Below are positions 8,645 through 17,899 of a DNA stretch of 52,958 bases, one piece after another (within the stretch, counting starts at the first letter, position 1; every line of letters begins with the position of its first letter). Position numbers and translations under genes: made by a program. Location: the NCBI GenBank assembly GCA_016291595.1, contig JAEEXN010000009.1:1-52958 (forward strand), given 5' to 3'. The stretch comes from Prevotella sp. Lineage in GTDB: Bacteria; Bacteroidota; Bacteroidia; Bacteroidales; Bacteroidaceae. The notes under the pieces were generated by a model that saw only the letters and a program-made list of their open reading frames with translations, had not been told where the DNA came from and made no database searches.

Positions 8645-8784
8645 GAATCAACTTGTTTTTCTATTGTTTTTCTCAGACAGAAGTATCCTCAATGATGCCC
8701 AAGAAACGTCCCCCCTTTTCTTTTCTCCTTTCTCCTTTTTCTTTTGGTGTGCTGGGAAGGTACGTCAGCAGTTCGTTGTTGCCC

Positions 8785-9945
8785 TTACTCGACGATGAGT
8801 TTGGAGCCTTCCTGTCTGACGGTGAATTTCTCGAGGCTGTTGAGACGCTGCAGGACGACGTTCAGTCCGGAGTCCTGCTCGGCGATGAATCGCATCTTAT
8901 AGGAGAGGGCCTGTCGGTTGCGGAACTCCACGGACATGTTGTACCACTTGCCTACGGACTTCATGATGTCGGCGAGGGTGGACTGGTCGAAATAGAAGAA
9001 TCCCTGCACACGGTAGGTGTAGGGGTCGGTGTCGACATCGGTGACGGACAGCTGGCGATCAGCCACGGACACCTGCTGGCCTGGCTTGAGGGTGACCTCC
9101 CGGGTGCTGTCGGCAGCGGTCTGGGGACTGTCGCCGTTGGCGGCGGGCCGTACGGTGACGCTGCCGCTGACAAGGGTGACGGTGGCTGCGGCATGGTCGT
9201 AGCAGCAGACATGGAACTCGGTGCCGAGGACGGTGGTGGTGACACGGGGCGTGGTGACGACGAAGGGATGGCGGGCGTCTTTGGCGACGCGGAAATAGGC
9301 TTCTCCCTCGAGGAGCACCTCACGGCGCGCGCCCTTGAAGGCGGTGGGGAAGACGAGGCGGCTGTCGGGACTCATGAACACCTCGCTGCCGTCGGCGAGG
9401 ACCACGCGGTAGGTCTTGCCCAGGGGCACGGTGAGCTTGACGGTCTCTGCCCGCAGCCGGGCAGCCTCGAGGGTGCCGGCGGCGGTGGCGGTGCCTCCCT
9501 GCCGGTGCTCGCGCGAGGGCAGGACGGTGGTGCGCTCGTCGGTCTGGAGCGTCACCTGACGGGTCTCGTCATCGCCCTGCAGGACGGTGACGTATGCCGA
9601 CACGTCGGTGTTGTCGGCGGGGGCACGATGGGACGACACCCACCAGGCGCCTCCCGCCACGAGGAACAGGGCGACGGCGGCGGCAGCCCACCAGCGGCGT
9701 AGGGGCCGCTCGGCAGCCTTGGGCTGGAGACGTCGGTGGAGGCGTTGCAGTTCACCGTCGACATCGACGTGCTGCTGGTCCTCGCGGATGCTCATGGCGG
9801 CCGCCTGCAGGTCGCGGCAGGTATCCTGCAGCTGGTCGTCGGCGCGCAGCTCGTCGAGCTGTTCGTCGGAGATGTCGGCACCGGGTTCCATGAGTCGCAG
9901 CGCCTTCTCGTTGATTTCTGATTGTCTGTTATCGTCGTTGCCCAT
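8785..9945 (-). CDS. FecR-family anti-sigma factor
   Basis: A 386-residue inner-membrane protein: cytoplasmic N-terminus (about 1-84, helical, expected to bind the sigma factor), one transmembrane segment at about 85-103 (WWAAAAVALFLVAGGAWWVS), a periplasmic FecR domain (LPLGKTYRVVLADGSEVFMS-like stretch: here VPLGKTYRVVLADGSEVFM), and a C-terminal DUF4974-type domain from about residue 310 (ADIMKSVGKWYNMSVEF). It is transcribed after the ECF sigma gene with a 63-base gap. In Fec-type signalling the periplasmic part senses the STN domain of a loaded TonB-dependent transporter; the divergent susC at 10700 encodes such a domain, so that is the obvious partner. No ligand can be inferred from this gene. 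Confidence 0.92.
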   Translation of the reverse strand: MGNDDNRQSEINEKALRLMEPGADISDEQLDELRADDQLQDTCRDLQAAAMSIREDQQHVDVDGELQRLHRRLQPKAAERPLRRWWAAAAVALFLVAGGAWWVSSHRAPADNTDVSAYVTVLQGDDETRQVTLQTDERTTVLPSREHRQGGTATAAGTLEAARLRAETVKLTVPLGKTYRVVLADGSEVFMSPDSRLVFPTAFKGARREVLLEGEAYFRVAKDARHPFVVTTPRVTTTVLGTEFHVCCYDHAAATVTLVSGSVTVRPAANGDSPQTAADSTREVTLKPGQQVSVADRQLSVTDVDTDPYTYRVQGFFYFDQSTLADIMKSVGKWYNMSVEFRNRQALSYKMRFIAEQDSGLNVVLQRLNSLEKFTVRQEGSKLIVE

Positions 9946-10008
9946 ATCTGTGAGGCTTTTATATCGGGTTTATGATAATGTATCGTTTCATGGAGGCAGG
10001 AAGTTACG

Positions 10009-10521
10009 TCAGGCGTCTTTTTTAAGATATTTTTCACGTATGACGCGCAGCGCCCTAGCCATATGCTTCTTCACCACGCTGAGAGAGAGTCCGAGCTCGT
10101 CGGCGACCTGCTGGTAGCGCTTCTGGTGGAGGAAGCACTCGCGGAAGATGGCGTCGGCAGGCGGCTTGAGGAGGGCGAGCACCTGTCGGACGCGGTGGCG
10201 GCGGTCGTCTTCCTCGGCGAGGGTGTCGGTGTCGGTGAAGCGGTCGCTGAGGATGGTGACGAACTCGATGTACTGCCGGCGGGTGCCGCGGTGGCGCAGG
10301 TGGTCGACACACTTGTTGCGCACGAGGGTATAGAGGTACGCGCGCACATGCTGGTGGTCGATGCGGGAGAAGTTGCGCCAGAGGTCCTCGAAGGCTGCGC
10401 TGACGATGTCGCGACAGTCGTCGCTGTCGCCCACATACTGCTGGGCGAAGACGAGCAACGGCTGGTAGTAGGACCTGAAGAGCAGGTCGAAAGATTCTGT
10501 CTCGTTCATGCGCGCTGACAC
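10009..10521 (-). CDS. ECF RNA polymerase sigma-70 factor (Bacteroidetes expansion)
   Basis: A 170-residue ECF sigma factor. Region 2 spans about residues 10-75 (FDLLFRSYYQPLLVFAQQYV, then CRDIVSAAFEDLWRNF) and recognises the -10 element; region 4 spans about 115-165 with the helix-turn-helix YQQVADELGLSLSVVKKHM. There is no extra domain. It is the first gene of a sigma-fecR pair diverging from the second SusCD operon, whose promoter should be its main target. Translation could begin at residue 1 or at Met5; both are compatible. It is probably held inactive by FecR until ligand reaches the SusC transporter. Confidence 0.93.
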   Translation of the reverse strand: MSARMNETESFDLLFRSYYQPLLVFAQQYVGDSDDCRDIVSAAFEDLWRNFSRIDHQHVRAYLYTLVRNKCVDHLRHRGTRRQYIEFVTILSDRFTDTDTLAEEDDRRHRVRQVLALLKPPADAIFRECFLHQKRYQQVADELGLSLSVVKKHMARALRVIREKYLKKDA

Positions 10522-10555
10522 TCCTCTCTGGATATCGTTAGAAAAATGATGCCGA

Positions 10556-10563
10556 CAAAAGTA
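10556..10563 (-). promoter_or_regulatory. -7 box for the sigma-fecR pair
   Basis: The minus strand reads TACTTTTG, matching the TAnnTTTG box of Bacteroidetes housekeeping promoters, 35 bases upstream of the sigma factor start. No clear TTTG -33 element lies at the usual spacing. The rest of the 10522-10699 spacer presumably holds the ECF-dependent susC promoter, which I cannot delimit. Confidence 0.45.
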
Positions 10564-10699
10564 AAAAAAATTCTTTACGTAGCCACCATCGGGTATGGTT
10601 TTTATATTTTTTTTGAAGAAAAAGGCGTTTATCGTAACTTTTCGCGCGGCTCATCCGATAAAAGGATAAAAGAACCTTACAAATTAATAGTTTTACCAC

Positions 10700-13600
10700 A
10701 TGAAACATTTCAAGAAGCAATTACATGTAGGCTGGCTGCTGGCCATCCTGCTGCTTGCGGCGATGCCCGCGACGGCGCAGAAGGAGCAGCGTGTCACCAT
10801 GCAATTCAACGGCGAGCCGCTGACGACCGTCTTCCGTCAGCTGGAGAAAGCCACGAACTACAAGTTTATCTTCACCTACGACGACGTGAACGCCTACGTC
10901 GTGAACGGCAGCGTGAAGAATGCGAACATTCAGGCGGTGATGGACTACATCCTGCGCGACAAGCCGCTGAAATACACCATCGACGACCGTATCGTGAGCA
11001 TCCAGCGGAGACAGGGCGCCACGGCGGAGAAGAAGGAGATTCGCGGACTGGTGGTCTACGACGACGACGGTGAGCCGGTGATCGGCGCCACGGTGAAGGT
11101 GGTAGGCACGGACCTGACGACCATCACCAACGAGAAGGGACAGTTCGCCTTCGCGGAGTGGACCGACGGGGCGCGCGTGCAGGTGTCGTACCTGGGCATG
11201 AAGACCGTCACGCTGCCCGCGGGCGCGAACATGCGCTTCCGTCTGACGAGCGACGACAAGGTGCTCGACGACGTGGTGGTGACGGGTATCTTCCACAAGC
11301 GCAAGGACGCCTACACGGGAGCCGTGACGACCATCACCAGCGAGGAGCTGAAGAACTTCGGCAACAAGAACCTGATCACGTCGATCGGCAACATCGACCC
11401 GGCTTTCAACATCCTGACGAACAACGAGCTGGGCTCGAACCCCAACCGGCTGCCGGAGATACAGATCAGAGGAAACGCGAACCTGCCGGACCTGGACAAC
11501 CTGCAGGACAACACACGAACAGACCTGAACACGCCGCTCATCGTGCTCGACGGCTTTGAGATCAGCCTGGAGCGGCTCATGGACCTGAACGACGACGACG
11601 TGGAGTCGATCACGCTGCTGAAGGACGGCTCAGCCACCGCCATCTACGGTTCGCGCGGAGCCAACGGCGTGGTGGTGATCACGCGCAAGGCGCCGAAGAT
11701 GGGACGCCTGCGGCTGACCTACAACGGCAGCCTGAACATCGAGGCTCCCGACCTGACGGACTACCGACTGCTGAACGCCGCCGACAAACTGGAACTGGAG
11801 CGGCGCGCAGGCTACTACGACATGGTGGACCCGCAACGAGACTTTAATTACAAGAATAAATACGCCGCCATCCTGAAGGACGTGGAGCGCGGCGTGGACA
11901 CCGACTGGATGGCGCTGCCGCTGCGCACGGGCGTGGGCCAGCGCCACAACATGCGCATCGAGGGCGGCGACGCCAGCTTCCGCTACTCAGCGTCGCTGCA
12001 GTACAACGGCGTGACGGGCGTGATGAAGGGCTCGAACCGCAACAGCTTCAACGGCGGCATCAACCTGACATACCGCCACCAGAAGCTGATCTTCAACAAT
12101 GACCTGAGCATCGGCCACACCCGCTCGAAGGAGTCGCCCTACGGCACCTTCGCGCAGTACACACGGCTGAACCCCTACTGGCGCCCCTACGACGACAACG
12201 GCGAGCTGATCAAGATGTTCGACAACGACGTGAACTTCTGGGGCACATACAGCAACCTGCCCACGAACCCGCTCTACAACGCCACCCTGAGGCAGAAGAA
12301 CAGCACGGACTACACGAACATCACGAACAACTTCGCCATTGAGTGGAGACCCTTCGCAGGGTTCATCGCACGCGGAAGCCTGGGCATCACCTGGCAGGAC
12401 ACGGAGAGCGACAACTACAAGTCGGCGAAGCACACCGACTTCGAGAAAGACCTCTACCAGACCGCCGAGGGCGCGCTGCGCAAGGGCAGCTACAACTACG
12501 GCACGGGCAAGCTGATGAACTACGAGGCGGCGCTGACGCTGAGCTACACCCACCTCTTCGCGAAGAAGCACCAGCTGTACACGGGCCTGAACGCCAACGT
12601 GATCTCGAAGAACAGCCGCAACTACTATATCCAGGCGGAGGGATTCCCCGACGAGGATATGGACTTCCTGCCGTCGGCACTCCAGTACATGAAGGACGGT
12701 AAGCCCAGCGGCAGCGAGGCGAAGATGCGCAGCGTGGGACTCGTGGGCAGCGTGAACTACTCGTACGACAACCGCTACTACGCCGACCTGGCATACCGTC
12801 TGGACGGCTCGTCGCAGTTCGGCAGCGACCGCCGCTTCGCCCCCTTCTACTCGGCGGGCATCGGCTGGAACCTGCACAACGAGCGGTTCCTGAAGAACAC
12901 GAAGCTGTTCAACCTGCTGAAGCTGCGCGCCTCGTTCGGACAGACGGGCTCGCAGAACTTCAACGTGTACCAGGCCATCGCCACCTACTCGTACTACATG
13001 AGCGACCGCTACAACCAGTGGCTGGGTGCCTCGCAGATGGCGCTGGAGAACAAGAACCTGGAATGGCAGAAGACGAACAAATGGAACGCCGGACTGGAGG
13101 TGAGCATGCTGGACAGCCGCATCAACCTCGTGGCCGACGTGTATGTGGAGAAGACGTCGAACCTGCTGTCGGCGCTCGACCTGCCGCTGTCGAACGGCTT
13201 CACGTCGTACGTGGAGAACGTGGGCAAGGTGGAGAACAAAGGCTTCGAGCTGAAGGCTACCGTGTTCCTGATCAAGAACACGGAGAAGCGGCTGTTCTGG
13301 TCGGTGACAGGCTCGATGATGCACAATAAGGACAAGGTGGTGGCGCTGTCGCAGGCGATGAAGGACGAGTATGCCAAGCTGCTGCTGACGCGCGGCGTGA
13401 CGCCCAACAGGGTGATCCGCGAGGGCGAGTCGCAGTACACCATCTATGCCGTGCCGTCGCTGGGCATCGACCCGAGCAACGGACTGGAGATCTACGTGAA
13501 GCAGAACGGCGAGCCCACCTACACATGGGATGCCGCCGACCGCGTGGCGTGCGGCGTGAGTCTGCCGAAATACAAGGGCAACATCAGCAGCATGGTGCGC

Positions 13601-14020
13601 TGGCGCGACTTCACCGCCAACGTGTCGCTGGGCTACCGCACGGGCGGCCAGCTGTACAACCAGACGCTGGCGACGCGCATCGAGAATGCCGACAAGCAGT
13701 ATAACGTCGACGAGCGCGTGTTCACCGACCGCTGGCAGCAGGTGGGCGACCGCACCTTCTTCAAGGGACTGACCAACGAGAGCGCCACGTATGCCACCAC
13801 CCGCTTCGTGCAGAACGAGCGGACGCTGACCTGCCAGAACATCCACCTGAGCTACGAGCTGCGCAACCAGCGCTGGCTCACCCAGTGGCTGGGCATGCAG
13901 TCGGCAGCCCTCTCGGCCGACCTGAGCGACCTGTTCTACATCTCGACGGTGAAGCAGGAGCGCGGACTGGACTATCCGTACTCGCGCCGCTTCTCGTTCA
14001 CCTTGTCGATGAACTTCTAA
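10700..14020 (+). CDS. SusC/RagA TonB-dependent transporter with STN signalling domain
   Basis: A 1106-residue outer-membrane transporter. Order: signal peptide (1-27, ends PATAQ), an STN signalling domain (about 30-105, VTMQFNGEPLTTVFRQLEKA), a carboxypeptidase-regulatory-like domain (about 115-190, GEPVIGATVKVVG), a plug domain starting near DDVVVTGIF and containing LLKDGSATAIYGSRGANGV, and a 22-strand barrel ending in a terminal Phe (LSMNF). It moves a surface-captured ligand into the periplasm using TonB energy. The STN domain together with the divergent sigma/fecR genes indicates ligand-induced trans-envelope control. It heads an operon with susD, two lipoprotein genes and a thioredoxin gene. 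Confidence 0.96.
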   Translation: MKHFKKQLHVGWLLAILLLAAMPATAQKEQRVTMQFNGEPLTTVFRQLEKATNYKFIFTYDDVNAYVVNGSVKNANIQAVMDYILRDKPLKYTIDDRIVSIQRRQGATAEKKEIRGLVVYDDDGEPVIGATVKVVGTDLTTITNEKGQFAFAEWTDGARVQVSYLGMKTVTLPAGANMRFRLTSDDKVLDDVVVTGIFHKRKDAYTGAVTTITSEELKNFGNKNLITSIGNIDPAFNILTNNELGSNPNRLPEIQIRGNANLPDLDNLQDNTRTDLNTPLIVLDGFEISLERLMDLNDDDVESITLLKDGSATAIYGSRGANGVVVITRKAPKMGRLRLTYNGSLNIEAPDLTDYRLLNAADKLELERRAGYYDMVDPQRDFNYKNKYAAILKDVERGVDTDWMALPLRTGVGQRHNMRIEGGDASFRYSASLQYNGVTGVMKGSNRNSFNGGINLTYRHQKLIFNNDLSIGHTRSKESPYGTFAQYTRLNPYWRPYDDNGELIKMFDNDVNFWGTYSNLPTNPLYNATLRQKNSTDYTNITNNFAIEWRPFAGFIARGSLGITWQDTESDNYKSAKHTDFEKDLYQTAEGALRKGSYNYGTGKLMNYEAALTLSYTHLFAKKHQLYTGLNANVISKNSRNYYIQAEGFPDEDMDFLPSALQYMKDGKPSGSEAKMRSVGLVGSVNYSYDNRYYADLAYRLDGSSQFGSDRRFAPFYSAGIGWNLHNERFLKNTKLFNLLKLRASFGQTGSQNFNVYQAIATYSYYMSDRYNQWLGASQMALENKNLEWQKTNKWNAGLEVSMLDSRINLVADVYVEKTSNLLSALDLPLSNGFTSYVENVGKVENKGFELKATVFLIKNTEKRLFWSVTGSMMHNKDKVVALSQAMKDEYAKLLLTRGVTPNRVIREGESQYTIYAVPSLGIDPSNGLEIYVKQNGEPTYTWDAADRVACGVSLPKYKGNISSMVRWRDFTANVSLGYRTGGQLYNQTLATRIENADKQYNVDERVFTDRWQQVGDRTFFKGLTNESATYATTRFVQNERTLTCQNIHLSYELRNQRWLTQWLGMQSAALSADLSDLFYISTVKQERGLDYPYSRRFSFTLSMNF

Positions 14021-14058
14021 GCAAGTAAACCAAGTGTAACAGCAAAACAAGAAACGAT

Positions 14059-15492
14059 ATGACAAAGAGACAACATATATTCCACAAGGCCGGAACGGCA
14101 TGGCTGCTCAGCGCCCTGCTGATGCTGACATCGTGCAACGACTGGCTCGACGTGTCGCCCTCGGAGCAGAAGAAGAAAAGCGAGATGTTCTCGAAGGCAG
14201 AGGGATTCCGCAACGTGCTCACCGGCGCCTACATCCGCATGAAGTCGAACAGCCTGTACGGACAGGAGATGGTGTGCGGGACCGTAGAGAACCTGGCACA
14301 GCACTGGAACTACTCCAGCAACACGATAGGAAGCTATCTGAACACCTATAACTACAGGGCCACCGTGGTGGAGAACGCCATGACCGCCATCTACAACAAT
14401 CTGTTCAAGGTGGTGGCGGACGTGAACGGCCTGCTGGGCGACATCGACAACGGCACGCTGGGCGACGACGACTACAACCTGATCAAGGGCGAGGCGCTGG
14501 CGCTGCGGGCGTTCTGCCACTTCGACGTGCTGCGCCTCTTCGGGCCCATGCCCACCGAGGCGGGCAGCGACCGGGTGCTGCCCTACGTGAAGGAGGTGAC
14601 GAACCGCCCGAACGCGTTCCTGACCTACGAGCAGTTCACCCGCGAGCTGATGGGCGACATCGACGAGGCTGAGGCGTGCCTGAAGAAGGTGGACCCCATC
14701 CTGAAACAGTCGATAGCCGCGCTGAACACACCGTCGCAGTTGACCGACAACTTCTACGGCTACCGCCAGATGCGCATGAACTACTACGCCGTGTGTGCCC
14801 TGAAGGCGAGGGTGGCGCTGTGGACAGGCAACAAGAGCCAGGCTCTGGAGTATGCGCGCCTCGTGATGAACGCCACATCGGCCGACGGAGCGAAGACGTT
14901 CCGGCTGGGAACGCTCAACGACTGCGCCGGCGGTGACAAGGTGCTCTCGAGCGAGCACATCTTCAACCTGAAGGTGACCGACATCACCTCGACACTCGGA
15001 GCGGGCACAACCTACCAGAAGACACAGTCGCAGCTGCGCTCGCAACTCTATGAGAGCGGCACCACCGACATACGGTTCGTGAACATGTGGGACTACGTGT
15101 ACGACAGCTATTGGTGGACCTACTACAACTACTTCGTGAAATACGTACAGACCGACAACATGCCCTCGTTGGCGAGGAACGTCGTGCCGCTGATACGCCT
15201 CTACGAGATGTACCTCATCGCCATGGAGTGCTCGCCGCTGGGCGAGGCCAACAGCCTCTATGCCGAGATGTGCGACGCCCGCAATGCGCCCGCCGTGACC
15301 ATCAGCAGCCAGGAGCAACTGGAGGAACTGCTCATCAAGGAGTACAACCGCGAGTTCTACGGCGAGGGACAGGCCTTCTATGCCTACAAGCGCATGGCCG
15401 CAGAGAAGATCTACTTCACCAACGAGCCCGGCACGAAAGACGCCTACGTGGTGCCGCTGCCCGTTCAGGAGTCTGTTTATGCTAACGAATAA
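14059..15492 (+). CDS. SusD/RagB-family lipoprotein of the second operon
   Basis: A 477-residue surface lipoprotein with signal peptide and lipobox (LLMLTSC, Cys about 27). SusD hallmarks include the N-terminal DWLDVSPSEQ motif, LIKGEALALRAFCHFDVLRL, and the C-terminal LLIKEYNREFYGEGQAFYAY followed by KRMA, with YVVPLPVQE close to the end. It follows susC by 38 bases and forms the lid of the SusCD complex. The protein is shorter than many glycan-binding SusD proteins, and the operon carries no glycan-degrading enzyme. Confidence 0.95.
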   Translation: MTKRQHIFHKAGTAWLLSALLMLTSCNDWLDVSPSEQKKKSEMFSKAEGFRNVLTGAYIRMKSNSLYGQEMVCGTVENLAQHWNYSSNTIGSYLNTYNYRATVVENAMTAIYNNLFKVVADVNGLLGDIDNGTLGDDDYNLIKGEALALRAFCHFDVLRLFGPMPTEAGSDRVLPYVKEVTNRPNAFLTYEQFTRELMGDIDEAEACLKKVDPILKQSIAALNTPSQLTDNFYGYRQMRMNYYAVCALKARVALWTGNKSQALEYARLVMNATSADGAKTFRLGTLNDCAGGDKVLSSEHIFNLKVTDITSTLGAGTTYQKTQSQLRSQLYESGTTDIRFVNMWDYVYDSYWWTYYNYFVKYVQTDNMPSLARNVVPLIRLYEMYLIAMECSPLGEANSLYAEMCDARNAPAVTISSQEQLEELLIKEYNREFYGEGQAFYAYKRMAAEKIYFTNEPGTKDAYVVPLPVQESVYANE

Positions 15493-15507
15493 ATACCAAG
15501 AGATATC

Positions 15508-16347
15508 ATGAAGAAGATTATATATTTCATTCTCCCCCTGTGCATGGGGCTGGCAGCCTGTCAAGAGGAAGACGGACTGCTGTTCAACGACAAGGCACGC
15601 GTGCAGCTGCGACAGGACGCCAGCGGCACCTTCGACGACTATTCTTACTCGTTTATATGGAGTCCGGCAAGCGTCACACGCGACATTGTCTACCTGCCCG
15701 TCAGGGTGATGGGAGGACCTGCCGACACCGACCGGCGGGTGACCGTGGAGCAGGTGAGCGAGTACGACATCACCTACACCAAGGACCACTGGGGATACGT
15801 CACCGACTCGGTGGTCACCGAGCGCACCGACAAGGCGGTAGCCGGCAAGCACTACGTGCCGTTCGACAGTCCCGAATATGAGTCGCTGATGACGATTCCC
15901 GCCGGGGAGGTGCTCGGGCAGATAGGCATTATCCTGCTGCGCGACCCGTCGCTGGGCAGCGAGAAAGTGCGGCTGCGCGTCCGCCTGAAGGCCAACGGCG
16001 ACTTTGAGCTGGGCGAGAGCAAGTACCTGGAGCGCACCATCACCTTCTCCGACATGCTCGAGCAGCCCTCGAACTGGGCGAGCCGCTACATGAACAGCTA
16101 CTACGGAACGTACAGCAAGGCCAAGCACCAGCTGATGATGCAGGTGGTGGGCGGAAAAGTGGACGAGGAATGGGTGAACGAGGCCTACAACTCGGTGTCG
16201 TTCCGCTACTACTGGCGCATGAAATTCATCGAGGCGCTGCAGGACTTCAACAACGACCCGAAGAACATTGCCGCCGGACTGGCTCCGATGCGCGAGAATG
16301 CCGACGACCCGAACAGCGCGCTCGTCACCTTCCCCACCAGTATGTAA
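15508..16347 (+). CDS. DUF4843-like lipoprotein
   Basis: A 279-residue lipoprotein with a lipobox (GLAACQ, Cys about 18). The N-terminus (LLFNDKARVQL followed by an aromatic-rich strand), the beta-rich middle with 'VYLPVRVMG', and the C-terminal helical part (about 180-260) match my recollection of the DUF4843 proteins that follow SusD in Bacteroidetes SusCD operons without glycosidases. The function of the family is not known. It begins 15 bases after susD and ends 43 bases before the next lipoprotein gene, so it is likely exposed on the surface with them. Confidence 0.72.
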   Translation: MKKIIYFILPLCMGLAACQEEDGLLFNDKARVQLRQDASGTFDDYSYSFIWSPASVTRDIVYLPVRVMGGPADTDRRVTVEQVSEYDITYTKDHWGYVTDSVVTERTDKAVAGKHYVPFDSPEYESLMTIPAGEVLGQIGIILLRDPSLGSEKVRLRVRLKANGDFELGESKYLERTITFSDMLEQPSNWASRYMNSYYGTYSKAKHQLMMQVVGGKVDEEWVNEAYNSVSFRYYWRMKFIEALQDFNNDPKNIAAGLAPMRENADDPNSALVTFPTSM

Positions 16348-16390
16348 TGACGGATAGAACAACGGAACAAATAGAAAACCAGAAAGAATT

Positions 16391-17890
16391 ATGAAGACGA
16401 AAATATATGCCATGATGGCGCTGACGCTGCCCTTGCTCGCATCATGCTTCAGCGACGACAGTAACTATGACTATGCGGACGCCCTGGACATACAGGTGGA
16501 GGGCATACAGGAGCAGTACACCGTGTCGGCGGGCGATGTCGTCCAGCTGCATCCCACGGTGACTCCTGCCAACCGCGACTACGACTGCTTCTGGACCATC
16601 ACGCCAGCCAACGCCCAGACGGCGGCTGCCGTGGACACCGTGTCGAGACAGCAGAGCTGGGACTACACCGTAGACCGCGGCATCGGCGCCTATAAGCTGC
16701 GCTTCTGCGCGAAGGACAGGCAGACGGGCATCTTTGCCTATAAAGAGTACAACCTGAATGTGACCACCGACATGGCCACGGGCTGGTGGATCCTGAAGGG
16801 CGACGCCGACGGTACGGACATCGACTTCTTCTCAGCCACCAAGGCGAAGTACGACATCGTCAGCAGCGTGAACGGAAAAAAGCTGCAGGGCGACCCGCTG
16901 AACCTGCACTTCACCTTCGCCTACTGGGTGTTCAACGAGAGCACGCTGCGCGACGTGCAGACCAACACCGTGTTTGCCGCCAGCAGCAAGGACATTGTCG
17001 CCCTCGACTACTTCACGGGCAAGATCGTTGCCAACTACGAGGACTTGTTCGTCGACCTGCCGGCGCAGCGCAACGTGCAGGCGCTGTTCTCAGGTCCGTC
17101 GGATGTGCACGTGTGTGTGGACAACACTGTCTACACCATGTACAACTCGCGCTATAATGTGTACAAGCAGTTCATCATCAAGGCGCTGGGCGACTACCGC
17201 CTGTCGCCCTACCGCCATTGCTCGCATGCCACGCTGCCCCTGCTCTTCGACGAGAAGACCTCGTCGTTCTGCTCGGTAAGCCGCAACTCGCCCAACCTGG
17301 ACTTCTTCGCCGACGGCACGCCCTCGCCCAAGAACCTGGACATGGACATGGTCTACATGGGCGGAAAGTCTACCACGGCCTCCAGTCAGGGGGATGTGGC
17401 GCTGGCGGTGATGAAGAAAAAGAATGCCAACGAATACCAGCTGCTGACGCTGAACGGCATGCCCTCGTCTGTCTCGCGCAACCCGGTGCAGCAGAGCTCG
17501 GCGCTGAACAGCAGTCTGCAGATGCTGCAGGCCAGCTTCCTGGCGCTGAACCAGAACAACAACATCATCTACTTCGTGAAGGACGGGAAACTGTCGGCCT
17601 GCAACCTGGACAACCAGACAGAGAGTGAGCAGGACATCGTGATTCCCGCCGGCGAGGAGGTGACGTATATGGAATTCCTGAAATACTCGCCCTACGGACT
17701 GAACGACTCGTGGTTCGACTACCTGGCCATAGCCACCGTGAAGGGCGGAAACTACAAGCTCTACCTGCATCCGGTGTCGGCTGCCAAAGTGCTGCCGGCA
17801 GAGAAAACCTTCGAGGGGAAGGGACGCGTGAAGAGAGCCTGCTTCATGGACCAGAGCAGCAACGGAATCTACACCACAACGCTTTTCTAA
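16391..17890 (+). CDS. PKD-like family lipoprotein
   Basis: A 499-residue lipoprotein (lipobox LLASC, Cys about 19). Residues about 35-120 look like a PKD/Ig-type beta sandwich (VSAGDVVQLHPTVTPANRDY, later KLRFCAKD); residues about 125-490 contain repeated beta strands consistent with a propeller-like or extended beta domain. Proteins of this layout are common as the fourth gene of SusCD operons of this type. A surface accessory role in ligand capture is the best inference. It ends 9 bases before the next start codon. Confidence 0.72.
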   Translation: MKTKIYAMMALTLPLLASCFSDDSNYDYADALDIQVEGIQEQYTVSAGDVVQLHPTVTPANRDYDCFWTITPANAQTAAAVDTVSRQQSWDYTVDRGIGAYKLRFCAKDRQTGIFAYKEYNLNVTTDMATGWWILKGDADGTDIDFFSATKAKYDIVSSVNGKKLQGDPLNLHFTFAYWVFNESTLRDVQTNTVFAASSKDIVALDYFTGKIVANYEDLFVDLPAQRNVQALFSGPSDVHVCVDNTVYTMYNSRYNVYKQFIIKALGDYRLSPYRHCSHATLPLLFDEKTSSFCSVSRNSPNLDFFADGTPSPKNLDMDMVYMGGKSTTASSQGDVALAVMKKKNANEYQLLTLNGMPSSVSRNPVQQSSALNSSLQMLQASFLALNQNNNIIYFVKDGKLSACNLDNQTESEQDIVIPAGEEVTYMEFLKYSPYGLNDSWFDYLAIATVKGGNYKLYLHPVSAAKVLPAEKTFEGKGRVKRACFMDQSSNGIYTTTLF

Positions 17891-17899
17891 TACGACGCC

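Larger units (their letters stand above)
8200..8784. other. Convergent intergenic region with repeat array and antisense promoter-like site
   Basis: This 585-base spacer separates two convergent genes. It holds a perfect GTCCCCC/GGGGGAC inverted repeat just after the left gene, a small CCTTCG-type hairpin around 8262-8275, a seven-unit 22-bp array at 8387-8540, and a leftward promoter-like sequence at 8613-8644. I see no convincing protein gene; short frames across it lack family features and cross the repeats. Confidence 0.7.

Noticed and set aside
8653..9702. Plus-strand frame opposite fecR, starting in the convergent spacer
   Set aside because: FecR on the minus strand has clear domains; the opposite frame is compositionally biased and unrecognisable.
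11987..14101. Long minus-strand open frame opposite susC
   Set aside because: Same codon-composition shadow; the plus-strand SusC is unambiguous over the full length.
14017..16413. Very long open frame on the minus strand opposite the second susD and DUF4843 genes
   Set aside because: It is a by-product of strong G/C-ending codon use in the real plus-strand genes; its His/Val/Arg-rich translation has no family features.
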